From positions 1-38,669 of the forward strand of contig NZ_AGAF01000276.1 in the NCBI RefSeq assembly GCF_000224515.1: a stretch of DNA of 38,669 nt, read 5' to 3'. The notes beneath the pieces were generated by a model. The model saw only the letters and a list, made by a program, of their open reading frames with translations. It had not been told where the DNA came from and searched no databases. The DNA is from Desulfosporosinus sp. OT. GTDB lineage: Bacteria; Bacillota; Desulfitobacteriia; Desulfitobacteriales; Desulfitobacteriaceae. How positions within the stretch are numbered: position 1 is the stretch's first letter; the number at the start of each line of letters is the position of its first letter. The position numbers were made by a program, and so were the translations under genes. Of the stretch, positions 1 through 7,726 are shown piece after piece.

Positions 1-1
1 C

Positions 2-379
2 AGTGTGAATGGCATGGGAAAAGATGTTCTTAAATATATTTCCTTTATCAGTGGCCCTAGCAGAACGGCAGATATCGAGTTTAGAATGGTCCAAGGTATG
101 CACGGCCCCAAAGAGGTGTATGTCATTTTACTCGATAATGGACGTTTGGCAGCTTCTGAAAATCAGCAGTGGGATTTGCTTAAATGCCTGCACTGCGGAG
201 GGTGTCTCGTCGATTGCCCCAAATATCTTGGCGAAGGATTAGAGAGGGGCTATTTTTTCACCGGGAAAAGGGCAAACGTTTTGGCCGCTTTTGTACAAGG
301 CTCAAAACAAGCTAATAATACAGATTGTGGGGCCTGCTCATTGTGTAATCAAAATTGTCCCATGGGAATCCAGGTTTAG
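2..379 (+). CDS. LUD-domain / 4Fe-4S protein, C-terminal part (LutB/LutC-like)
   Basis: This is the 3' end of a gene whose reading frame is open at the left edge, so the true start lies outside the window. The first 45 or so residues carry the end of a LUD (lactate utilisation) domain: ISGPSRTADIE followed by GMHGPKEVYVILLDNGR, the classic LutC-type signature. Two ferredoxin-like cysteine clusters follow, CLHCGGCLVDCP and CGACSLCNQNCP, each of the CxxCxxCxxxCP type that binds a 4Fe-4S cluster. The protein stops right after the second cluster, so it lacks the longer tail of LutB/LldF proteins. It probably passes electrons from lactate or a related 2-hydroxyacid in a cytoplasmic dehydrogenase complex. 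The GntR gene that follows 41 bases downstream supports this. Domain identity is clear; the exact substrate is inferred. Confidence 0.8.
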   Translation, partial: SVNGMGKDVLKYISFISGPSRTADIEFRMVQGMHGPKEVYVILLDNGRLAASENQQWDLLKCLHCGGCLVDCPKYLGEGLERGYFFTGKRANVLAAFVQGSKQANNTDCGACSLCNQNCPMGIQV

Positions 380-420
380 CTCTGTTAGGTTTTGCTCTTC
401 GCATCTAGGGGAGGGTTTCA

Positions 421-1116
421 ATGCAGTTTGAAAAGATCACGAAACCTCAAAGAACGTCTCACGAGGTTCTAAAACAAATTAATAGCTTGATAATCAAGGA
501 AAAGCTCCGACCCGGAGATCGACTGATGGGTGAACGAGAAATGGCAGGTGAGTTGGGGGTTAGTCGGACAACTTTGCGCGAGGCCTTAAGAACTATGGAG
601 TTCTTAGGATGGGTTGAAATTAAACCCGGAGGCGGTACATTCATTCGCGATGCTCAGTTAAATGAGGTTATTAGTCCTTTGGCCTTAGCTTTATCCGTCG
701 AACCGACACGAATAGAGGAGCTTTGGGAAACTCGGATTACCCTTGAAGTTGAATGTGCCGGCTTAGCAGCGTTAAGAGCCACAGAGACAGACTTGCAGCG
801 AATTTCTCAAGCCCTTCGTGACATGCAGTCCCAATTACACGATCTAGACGCTTATGCTAAAGAGGATATGCGGTTTCACTTTCTGGTTACTCAAGCTTCA
901 CAGAATTCAATGATGAATCGACTGTTGCAAACGTTTGTAATCCATATTCTAGAACTCATTAAGAAAGCTGGCCCAATCCGTTTTAGTCATGATATTGGGG
1001 GTCTATGCACGATTCAAGAGCATATCTCAATCTATGAGGCTATTGTTAGTCACAACGCGGAACAAGCAAGGATTCTTATGAAAAACCATTTAGAAGGATC
1101 AAGGGGCGAGGGCTAG
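421..1116 (+). CDS. FadR-subfamily GntR transcriptional regulator (LldR/LutR-like)
   Basis: A 231-residue regulator preceded by a GGGAGG ribosome binding site 7 bases before the ATG. Residues 8-75 form a GntR winged helix-turn-helix (LRPGDRLMGEREMAGELGVS, then SRTTLREALRTMEFLGWVEI and a GGGTFI wing). The rest is an all-helical FCD ligand-binding domain, with the DMRFHFLVTQAS and MKNHLE histidines expected for metal/carboxylate binding. FadR-type GntR proteins next to lactate-utilisation genes normally repress them until lactate or a related acid binds; that role is inferred here from the neighbour. It runs convergently towards the eCIS operon, with only 41 bases between the stop codons and no clear terminator. 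Confidence 0.88.
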   Translation: MQFEKITKPQRTSHEVLKQINSLIIKEKLRPGDRLMGEREMAGELGVSRTTLREALRTMEFLGWVEIKPGGGTFIRDAQLNEVISPLALALSVEPTRIEELWETRITLEVECAGLAALRATETDLQRISQALRDMQSQLHDLDAYAKEDMRFHFLVTQASQNSMMNRLLQTFVIHILELIKKAGPIRFSHDIGGLCTIQEHISIYEAIVSHNAEQARILMKNHLEGSRGEG

Positions 1117-1157
1117 TGTTAAAGCCTTGGTTCCTTCAACTTTAAACAATTGTCGAA

Positions 1158-3905
1158 TTAGCTCCGATGCATATACCCGAACTTAACTAAAATATCTTTT
1201 AACTGGCCAATTACCTTTTGGGAACTAAATTGGCCAACATGGTAGAAATCCTGAGTAGCCTCTATTTGCCATCCCTGAGGCAAAACATCTTTCAGGAGTC
1301 CCGTATAATTCTCTGTTTTTGAGGAATGGCTTGCCCTGGGAGTTCTGGTCAAATCTAAAATTGCTATTCTTTTTCCCTGAACGTCTACAAGAATAAGATC
1401 CGGACCTGACCCCCTCCGCCAGGGAAGCTTTTGGATACCCAGGACCTGCTCAAGGAATATGGAATCCCTAGTTGTAAATACGGAATTAGTCGGCATTGAC
1501 TTCCTCATTAAAGGGACAATCTGATCCTTAAATAGGGTATCCCTACGTGTTCCCTGGACCCTAAGCAAACTCTCCAGGACCGGATCTTCATGAATCAATC
1601 CCGATTCTGCAATTTCTTCATAAAAAGAGCGGGTGGATGAGTCAGAACTAAGCCTAGGGTCAGGAGGTAACTTCTTTATCTCACCGCCTCTTTTAATATA
1701 ATCATCTATGCTCTCTTTTGGAGATCCTGTCACTGTCCCTCCTTTCCTGGGAGCGGGAACTCTCCGAGCCGTTCTCCGATCCTCGTTTGGCTTGCGGTGG
1801 TACTCCGAAGTCCCGGGTTTAATTGGGGCGGTTCCGGTTGGAGCAGATCCACCTGCTACCTCAGATGCAGGTACAGGCGCCTTGGATCCCTTGAAGATTC
1901 TATTTTCAATTCTCACTGCCGTCTCGTGGATTAACTGCCCGCTGTCAGCCCTTTCCTGCTGAGGTGACTCCACCCCTGTACGTACATAATCCTGCTTCAG
2001 TTCTTCTATCATCGCCTTTTCAGCCGCAACCTGGGCTTTCGCCGAATCCATTGTTTCCTTATTCACTTTTCTAAAGGTTTCCCGATACGCAGCTTCTGCG
2101 CTGTCATAGGGCTTTGCTCCCACTTTCATCCTGTATTCATACTCATGTATTCTGGCGTTAGCCTCGTCATGAAGCCTTGTGCCGTTGGGATTCCCATTCT
2201 CATCTTTGAACAGAAAGTGCGACCCCTCGTGAATTAGGGTGCTCACAACCTCCTTCCTGTTATCGTCCCACACGACATGCACCTCTTTGCCGGTTTGGAG
2301 TCCTACGGCTCTTTTCGACAAGCCCTCCTTAGTAACAATAAGATGCATGTTACCGTTCTCAATTTCCCGAATGATTTGACTACCCGTTTCGGTCTTTCCC
2401 AGTTCTTTAAACAGTTTTTTCAAGTTAAGGTTTTCAATATTGGCATCATAAAAGATGTTGGGGTATTCAGGGTGGTCCACCATCATGGGAACTTCATTCT
2501 TGTTACCCTTTTTCCATGACCACTTCCAAGGTTTTTTTGCTGTTCCTGGCTTTGTCCTGGCAAGGGTTCGTTCCGGTAATACTTCCATATCTGCCTTTAC
2601 ATTAGCCTTAAGCGCCCCCTTAGCAGGGTGAGCTGCCATTGATGTTGCTCTCCCGGTAATAATGCTTGTGATGATCGCTTTCTTAATTTCTTCTGGTGAT
2701 CCCCCTGTAAGGGCGGCGCTTACTGCCCCGCCACCACCCTCACCAAGGGTCTCAAAAAGAAACTTTACCATTGGGGATCTTCCCTGTGAAAAACCAGTAG
2801 CGGCAGTACCAAAAATCCCCCCCGCAATTCCTGCCAGTACGCCTTTGCCACCAGCCTCAATGATTTCCTTGGCCGATTTCCTCTCTAATAATGCATCCAA
2901 TGCTCCCCCGGTACCTCCACCTGCTCCGCCCGCCAAGCTACCTTTTAAAATTTGCTGGCCGAGACCCATACCTTTTGCTCCGAGTCCCAGCGCTTTTCCT
3001 GCACCAAAACCGACTACACCGCTTGCAGCGTCCACCGCGCCATGCTTAGCTCCCTCAACAGATTCCTTCAATACCTCGTTATAGTTAATCGGGCCGCCGG
3101 CCAGAGCCTGCCCCGCTGCAGAAGACCCGCCCCGTAAAACGGCGCCTGCCCCGGCTCCACCTGAGGTTACCATGGCACCTGAAGCAAGGGCGGTACCAGT
3201 TGTTACCGCGCCACCCCCAGCAAGGGCGCCGGCGACTACCGGGGCTGCAACAACTGTGGCCGTCCCGATAGCAATAGCGAAAGAGATATCCCTTGTATAG
3301 GTTAAAGCTGTAACCGCTTGCTCAGAACCGCCTGTTGTCTTATCGATATATACATTCCACTCCCGCTTGGCATCGCATAATGATTCTTGAGCAAGCTTTA
3401 ACTGTTTTGCCGCCAACTCTACCCTTCCTGTCTTAAGCGCTTCCCGCCCCCGTTCGATTGCCGGACGCGGCCAAGACCAAATCCCGATATGAGGTGGTAC
3501 TGTATCACCAAGGATATCACTTATACAACCTACAAAGCCGTGGATTTCATCAAGGAACATTTTATGCTGCCGGGCATTGTAAACCGCTTCACCCTCCAGC
3601 AACCCAAAATTAACTTCTAGCTGGCTGGTAATCCGAACGAGTTCAGATTTATACTCTCCTTCAGTAAGAGTAATTGTCTTACCTTCAATAGAAAATTTAT
3701 AGAAATTAACTTTATCCTTTGGTTGACTGGCATTCAGATTTGCCTGGATCAGGCGCTGTACCGCCTCATTGCCTATAGTCTTCTGAAGTTGGAGAAGTGG
3801 GTTTATTGATGAGCGATCCGCAATTTGCCCTCTTACGGGTGTTACGTCCTTATTTCGTTGTGCAGCAACGACTTGTTTCGTTTGATCTGCCCGATGACCA
3901 CTCAT
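1158..3905 (-). CDS. Candidate eCIS cargo/toxin with HExxH metallopeptidase-like centre
   Basis: A 915-residue protein, last gene of the eCIS operon, with a perfect GGAGGTGAT ribosome binding site. Residues 34-54 (NPLLQLQKTIGNEAVQRLIQ) match the N-terminal motif common in eCIS-associated cargo, often found before DUF4157. Residues 205-425 are a Gly/Ala-rich hydrophobic stretch like the membrane-crossing segments of large secreted toxins. Residues 559-563 read HEGSH (HExxH) and are followed by DEANARIHEYE at 580-590, so H559, H563 and E581 could be the zinc ligands of a gluzincin-type peptidase. Residues 690-735 are a basic, low-complexity linker. Residues 755-915 are a separate domain with GPDLILVD...AILDLTR, faintly like a PD-(D/E)XK nuclease core, but the lysine is not evident. 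It is probably a multidomain effector loaded into the tube. The N-terminal tag and HExxH are visible; the activity is inferred. No immunity gene is seen. Confidence 0.72.
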   Translation of the reverse strand: MSGHRADQTKQVVAAQRNKDVTPVRGQIADRSSINPLLQLQKTIGNEAVQRLIQANLNASQPKDKVNFYKFSIEGKTITLTEGEYKSELVRITSQLEVNFGLLEGEAVYNARQHKMFLDEIHGFVGCISDILGDTVPPHIGIWSWPRPAIERGREALKTGRVELAAKQLKLAQESLCDAKREWNVYIDKTTGGSEQAVTALTYTRDISFAIAIGTATVVAAPVVAGALAGGGAVTTGTALASGAMVTSGGAGAGAVLRGGSSAAGQALAGGPINYNEVLKESVEGAKHGAVDAASGVVGFGAGKALGLGAKGMGLGQQILKGSLAGGAGGGTGGALDALLERKSAKEIIEAGGKGVLAGIAGGIFGTAATGFSQGRSPMVKFLFETLGEGGGGAVSAALTGGSPEEIKKAIITSIITGRATSMAAHPAKGALKANVKADMEVLPERTLARTKPGTAKKPWKWSWKKGNKNEVPMMVDHPEYPNIFYDANIENLNLKKLFKELGKTETGSQIIREIENGNMHLIVTKEGLSKRAVGLQTGKEVHVVWDDNRKEVVSTLIHEGSHFLFKDENGNPNGTRLHDEANARIHEYEYRMKVGAKPYDSAEAAYRETFRKVNKETMDSAKAQVAAEKAMIEELKQDYVRTGVESPQQERADSGQLIHETAVRIENRIFKGSKAPVPASEVAGGSAPTGTAPIKPGTSEYHRKPNEDRRTARRVPAPRKGGTVTGSPKESIDDYIKRGGEIKKLPPDPRLSSDSSTRSFYEEIAESGLIHEDPVLESLLRVQGTRRDTLFKDQIVPLMRKSMPTNSVFTTRDSIFLEQVLGIQKLPWRRGSGPDLILVDVQGKRIAILDLTRTPRASHSSKTENYTGLLKDVLPQGWQIEATQDFYHVGQFSSQKVIGQLKDILVKFGYMHRS

Positions 3906-3950
3906 TTAATATCACCTCCGGAACTCACAACCTTTGGTCAGGCACTACGT

Positions 3951-5720
3951 TCATGATTCCTCCAGCAGCTTCTTTGCTTCATTAATCAGGCTTCTGACTT
4001 TGCCGAGATCATTTATCCCTAGGATATCAGCAACCTTCTGGTCGGAAGCTTTGGCCAGAGCCGCCACATCAGTAATACCTTCACTACTTAATTTGTACGC
4101 AAAAAGCTCATTGATATCTTTGATATCTGTCAAGGCAATCTTGCCAGGTTTGAGGATTCTCACTTTTTCTGCCGGGATAGCAACCCACTGGACATTAGCC
4201 GTGAAGGTTTCGACAATATGAGTCATATCATTGTTTATGTAATGTAAAAAGATTTCGAATTTGCCGATGTTATCCCCTTTTAGGAACACCCGGCTTGACA
4301 TGGAGACCTGCTCTTTAGAATTCAGGATATGAACAGGCGCATATTCGACATATATACTGCTTTCTGTCTCAAATTCCAGGCCCAGCTGAACACTGTAGCT
4401 TTCCTTTAAACCAGGGTCAACCGTTACAGATCCAATCCCGCCATTACCGGTTTTAATCGACACCCGGCCGGTTTTGGCTGTTGTCGCCGCAGTCCCGGCG
4501 GCGCTGACGATGACTGTAGCATCTGGCTCAGTCTTCAGGGTGACATTTTCCCCTGCCTTCAGGTGGATATAGCCTCCTGGCTTTTCCAAAACAACGTTGT
4601 CCACTTGGATTGCTGCAATAGAACGGTTCCAGCGCATGGCATCGGCATTAGACACATGCTTATCTCTGGTATTGTCGTCGTTGCTTTCGTCTGCTGGAGC
4701 AGGGTTGGTTGCATTGTGACTGGTCTTATGGGGATTTTTGAAGTCGGTTAAATGTAGCCCAAGACGTTTATCCAGTTTCTTCGTGTCTTCCTTCAACGCC
4801 ACCACCTGGCCGTCAATTTCAGCCAGTTGTTTTTCCATGCCCAGTACATCAACGCTCAAGGTCTTCAGATCATTACTTAAAACCTCAACCTCAGCGCCGA
4901 TCTTAAGCTCGAACTCTTCTAACGCCAGCACCTGGCCGTCAATTTTTTCTACGTGTTTTTCAATCCCCTGTACATCAACGCTCAAAGTCTTCAGATCATC
5001 ATTTAAAACCTTGATCTCAGCGCTGATCTTAAGGGCAAACTCATTCAGGGCCAGCACCAGGTCACGCAGCATGGGGTGGTTATATACTACCGAACGATAT
5101 TTGATAAACTCCGCTGTTGATCCTTCGTAATCTATTTTTCCGTCCACTACTTTCGCCACGCCGATAAGAACTTTGGCGTCATCGGGATCTTTAGAGTGAG
5201 GACAGGAATCCGTAGTTTTCGTTAGACAGATTTTCTCAAGTTCTTTAACAGGCACGTCATCTTTTCCGGTTAATTGGACTTCCGGTTCCCCGGTGGAAAT
5301 AATAACATCGTAAGCATCCTCAATTTGGCCGTAGCAGCATTCTTCCTTGCAGGAATAATTTTTGGTCGGTTGTGGATGCCCATAGCACTGTTTGTATTTT
5401 AAATAAAAATAATAAGTTTGGTTTTCTACCGGGTTTTCCTCCACATTTTCCTCGCCACTCACATAAATCAGATTCCCACAGCAGTCCAGGGCCATGCCTT
5501 CGGAAATTTTAACGGCTAGAGTTTTTCCCGCAGCAGTCGATTTTATTGTCGGGGTGACTTGCAACCCGCTTACCACGCCTACACCGTGGAGCAGGCGGTT
5601 AACAGCCCGGGACTTTTCAATAAAGTAACGCTGCTCTATCTCAAAGTCACTGACAGTGAGTAACTTGCCATAAAAGTACCGGTTGCGCACAAAGGTATTT
5701 TTGGAGTAGCAATCTGTCAT
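3951..5720 (-). CDS. eCIS tail-fibre-like / baseplate appendage protein (Afp13-like position)
   Basis: The frame is open up to 5849, but I place the start at 5720 (MTDCYSKNTFVRNRYFYGKL): homologous eCIS proteins begin near this motif, and the upstream codons lie in the IS flank. The product is then 589 residues. Residues 1-180 form a conserved head (NRYFYGKLLTVSDFEIEQRY, GVGVVSGL, ISEGMALDCCGN) with a Cys-rich insert. Residues 223-318 are a coiled coil made of two nearly identical 42-residue units. HLTDFKNPHKTSH at 323-335 is the His/Asn-Pro-His motif typical of phage tail fibres. A beta-rich region follows, and residues 540-589 form a helix-hairpin-helix-like tail (GITDVAALAKASDQKVADIL). The role is probably target recognition or baseplate attachment. 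The IS607-type element lies just upstream and may have separated this gene from the operon's readthrough. Confidence 0.75.
   Translation of the reverse strand: MTDCYSKNTFVRNRYFYGKLLTVSDFEIEQRYFIEKSRAVNRLLHGVGVVSGLQVTPTIKSTAAGKTLAVKISEGMALDCCGNLIYVSGEENVEENPVENQTYYFYLKYKQCYGHPQPTKNYSCKEECCYGQIEDAYDVIISTGEPEVQLTGKDDVPVKELEKICLTKTTDSCPHSKDPDDAKVLIGVAKVVDGKIDYEGSTAEFIKYRSVVYNHPMLRDLVLALNEFALKISAEIKVLNDDLKTLSVDVQGIEKHVEKIDGQVLALEEFELKIGAEVEVLSNDLKTLSVDVLGMEKQLAEIDGQVVALKEDTKKLDKRLGLHLTDFKNPHKTSHNATNPAPADESNDDNTRDKHVSNADAMRWNRSIAAIQVDNVVLEKPGGYIHLKAGENVTLKTEPDATVIVSAAGTAATTAKTGRVSIKTGNGGIGSVTVDPGLKESYSVQLGLEFETESSIYVEYAPVHILNSKEQVSMSSRVFLKGDNIGKFEIFLHYINNDMTHIVETFTANVQWVAIPAEKVRILKPGKIALTDIKDINELFAYKLSSEGITDVAALAKASDQKVADILGINDLGKVRSLINEAKKLLEES
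4803..5054 (-). repeat. Tandem duplication of a 126-bp coiled-coil unit in the fibre gene
   Basis: Two adjacent 42-codon units encode nearly the same heptad pattern. Both contain NDLKTLSVDV or DDLKTLSVDV and end in IDGQV. The unit length is a multiple of seven residues (six heptads), so the duplication lengthens the coiled-coil shaft without breaking its register. Confidence 0.85.
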
Positions 5721-5839
5721 AATAAGACCTGGTTTCCAAATACTAAACAATTCTATACATTTGCTTAGAATATCTTCACTTTGCCGACTAAACAAAGCGG
5801 TAGCGTCACAGGATTCAGCTACTAGGGTTAATACTTTCG

Positions 5840-5980
5840 TATTAAACATCCGTCAAAGCCTATGGAGTCCCTCCATTAAGTACAACAGATGTGCAACTGT
5901 TAGTCGCCCTTAAAGGTCACTCCGCACAAGCCTTTCAACTAAGTGTACTTGTGCAGTCGATTTGTTTAAGTTTAATCGTT
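5840..5980 (-). ncRNA. Candidate omegaRNA / IS right-end non-coding RNA
   Basis: This stretch directly follows the tnpB stop codon, where TnpB guide RNAs are normally encoded. It holds two inverted repeats: GCACAAG/CTTGTGC (5924-5930 with 5948-5954) and ATGGAG/CTCCAT with a 3-base loop (5862-5876). It carries no convincing coding sequence. The assignment rests on position and fold alone; the exact 3' end, where the guide would begin, cannot be set from the sequence. Confidence 0.35.
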
Positions 5981-7442
5981 AAGCAATTCCTAGGAGACGT
6001 TTCCTACGTACTAGCCATAAACCAGGTGTGTTCACTTCCTTTCGTTGTTTAAATCTTTTGTTGACCTGTTTACTTATTTCGCTCCATTGACCCCATTCGT
6101 GCTTCTCTATAAAAGCCGTTAGCATTTTCTTCGGAATTAGTTTGTCGAAAAGTAACTTGGATACAGCCTCACTGTAACCGTAGCCTCGTCTTGCAATGAC
6201 TAAAGCGGCTCCATTATGAACATCTAGTCCATACTGATGACAATATTTATATAAGCCTATTTTGCTCGTGTATTGAGGTTTTACCTTAGAAAGCTCAACT
6301 CCTCGGCGTAAGCAACGCCTCTCGAGCATCCGAAGGAGTGTGGCGTAGACAAACTGGCTTGATGCTCTTGCTAACTTAGTCGCAACATCGCGGTCATCCT
6401 TAAACTTTAAGTCTTCGGCAGCCATCCCGCATTGATTGTTTTCAGCTTTATTAACCGCGTCCCTCACGAGTTCACCGCATAAGTTAAGTCTGCGGTCACT
6501 ACGACAGTAAGTCAATCCGGGCTGTTTTAGATAGGTGTGACCTTGATAATTACCTTGTCTACTTACTTTGGTGAGTCCAAAACCGTCAGGATTTGTATCT
6601 ACGCCGATCATACTGAGATGGGCTGTGTAAATCACCTTGGTTTCAAGCTCTTCAAAGGTTATGTGAGCGTAATACTTACCCTCTCGCTTGAGCAACTCAA
6701 CCTGATAAGCTTCACCACGCTCTAGCGAGTCTATGAACCGTTGTCGATAGTTAAGTCCGTTGACTTTGCCCGTTTTTTTAGACAGCTTTTGTGGTAGATA
6801 AATTGGCATTAAAACCTTAACCGCTCGGTTCGCTTCGGTCTTTTCGAAGGTTGAGATTTCTAAAAAACTAACGCCTTCTTTGAAAACAACCCTTAGATTG
6901 GGATTGCCGCCTTTAGACTTATCTCCACGACTATAAAAGCGATTATTTCGGAAATCTTGCCATTCTTGCTTCGTGATTAGCCCCTTACAACGCCTGATAA
7001 ACATGGCCTTCGTACCAAAGGTGACAGGCGGAAAGGTCTTAGCGATTAGGAACGCTGTCCAGTATTCCAGTTTCCGTTCTCGTTTTGCTAACTTTGAGGT
7101 TAAGGCTTTACGTTTACGCTCAGAGAGCTTGGGATACTTTAATCGTTTAACGAGAGCATCCACTTTTTTGCGGTAGTTTCCGCAGTAAAGCTTTACGAGT
7201 TCGTGTTGCGAAGCAATCGTCTGTCTCGCTGACTCAACAGCATCTTTAGCCTGTCGGATATTGAGCTTATATTTATTAGCTACCACTTTTTCCAACTCAC
7301 CAATCGCTTGCCCTTCGAGCTGTCGTTTAAAGGAATAGCGAAGGGCAGTACCGAAAACGAGCATCATATTATCAATAAGAGCTTTTTGCTCAACTGTGGG
7401 GTCGGTTAGAATCGCCTTCATTGTTGTCTTCGTGGAACTCAC
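5979..7442 (-). CDS. tnpB: TnpB-like RNA-guided nuclease/transposase-associated protein (IS605/IS607 OrfB family)
   Basis: A 487-residue TnpB-family protein starting at a GTG that overlaps the 3' end of the tnpA remnant. The RuvC-like core is visible: MIGVDTNPDGFG (D282), AAEDLKF (E343) and KPQYTSKIGLYKYCHQYG...DVHNGAALVIARRG (around D407). The four-cysteine zinc ribbon that canonical TnpB carries between RuvC II and III is missing; only C401 is left in that segment. This fits a divergent TnpB subfamily that lost the zinc finger rather than a random truncation, because the rest is intact. TnpB proteins use an omegaRNA to cut the empty donor site and so keep the element. It lies inside the eCIS operon, on the same strand. 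Whether it is active is unknown. Confidence 0.85.
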   Translation of the reverse strand: MSSTKTTMKAILTDPTVEQKALIDNMMLVFGTALRYSFKRQLEGQAIGELEKVVANKYKLNIRQAKDAVESARQTIASQHELVKLYCGNYRKKVDALVKRLKYPKLSERKRKALTSKLAKRERKLEYWTAFLIAKTFPPVTFGTKAMFIRRCKGLITKQEWQDFRNNRFYSRGDKSKGGNPNLRVVFKEGVSFLEISTFEKTEANRAVKVLMPIYLPQKLSKKTGKVNGLNYRQRFIDSLERGEAYQVELLKREGKYYAHITFEELETKVIYTAHLSMIGVDTNPDGFGLTKVSRQGNYQGHTYLKQPGLTYCRSDRRLNLCGELVRDAVNKAENNQCGMAAEDLKFKDDRDVATKLARASSQFVYATLLRMLERRCLRRGVELSKVKPQYTSKIGLYKYCHQYGLDVHNGAALVIARRGYGYSEAVSKLLFDKLIPKKMLTAFIEKHEWGQWSEISKQVNKRFKQRKEVNTPGLWLVRRKRLLGIA

Positions 7443-7700
7443 CTCGCTCCAGCTCCAATGTTTCTATGGTCTGCACAATCGTTTGCTTAAGTTTCCGACC
7501 ACCTCTAGCACCATAAAGCCTTGCACTAAAGCAGGTGACGATACTTACTAAGTCATTGACCATTTCTTCGTTGAGTTGAAGTTTTTTAGCATTTTCTATC
7601 GCTTCAATTTTAACATTGAACGATTGGGCAAATTCTTTAAGATAGGAAAAACCAATCGTGCTAGTCGATCAGCATATTCAATGACATATTTATCTAGTTA
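7390..7700 (-). pseudogene. tnpA: Remnant of IS607-type serine recombinase (tnpA), 5'-truncated and frameshifted
   Basis: Translating the minus strand gives the C-terminal third of an IS607 resolvase. It reads EYADRLAR, then after a one-base shift IGFSYLKEFAQSFNVKIE, EEMVNDLVSIVTCFSARLYG and ARGGRKLKQTIVQT, ending at the TGA at 7390-7392. The DRL.R.GF, SARLYG and RGGRK blocks are family hallmarks. The N-terminal catalytic serine domain is absent, and an in-frame stop (TAA, about 7706) precedes the remnant. The coding frame overlaps the tnpB start by about 53 bases, the usual IS607 arrangement. The element therefore cannot move by its own recombinase. Confidence 0.8.
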
Positions 7701-7726
7701 TTTAGCAACTTTTTCCACCTCCTTTT

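Larger units (their letters stand above)
5850..7726 (-). mobile_element. Degenerate IS607-family element inside the eCIS operon
   Basis: The element contains a truncated tnpA, an intact tnpB-like gene and a structured right end. Its left side abuts the stop codon of the gpI-like gene (7727-7729), and a GGAGGTG ribosome binding site just past that stop no longer serves any gene. IS607 elements make no target-site duplication and have no terminal inverted repeats, so the exact ends cannot be fixed from this sequence; the limits given are approximate. Confidence 0.65.

Noticed and set aside
2662-3084. 140-residue plus-strand frame rich in Pro/Ala
   Set aside because: Mirror of the Gly/Ala-rich segment of the cargo gene; no start signal.
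5721-5849. N-terminal extension of the fibre-like protein from the ATG at 5849
   Set aside because: The 43 extra residues have no family features and overlap the IS flank; the typical start motif begins at 5720.
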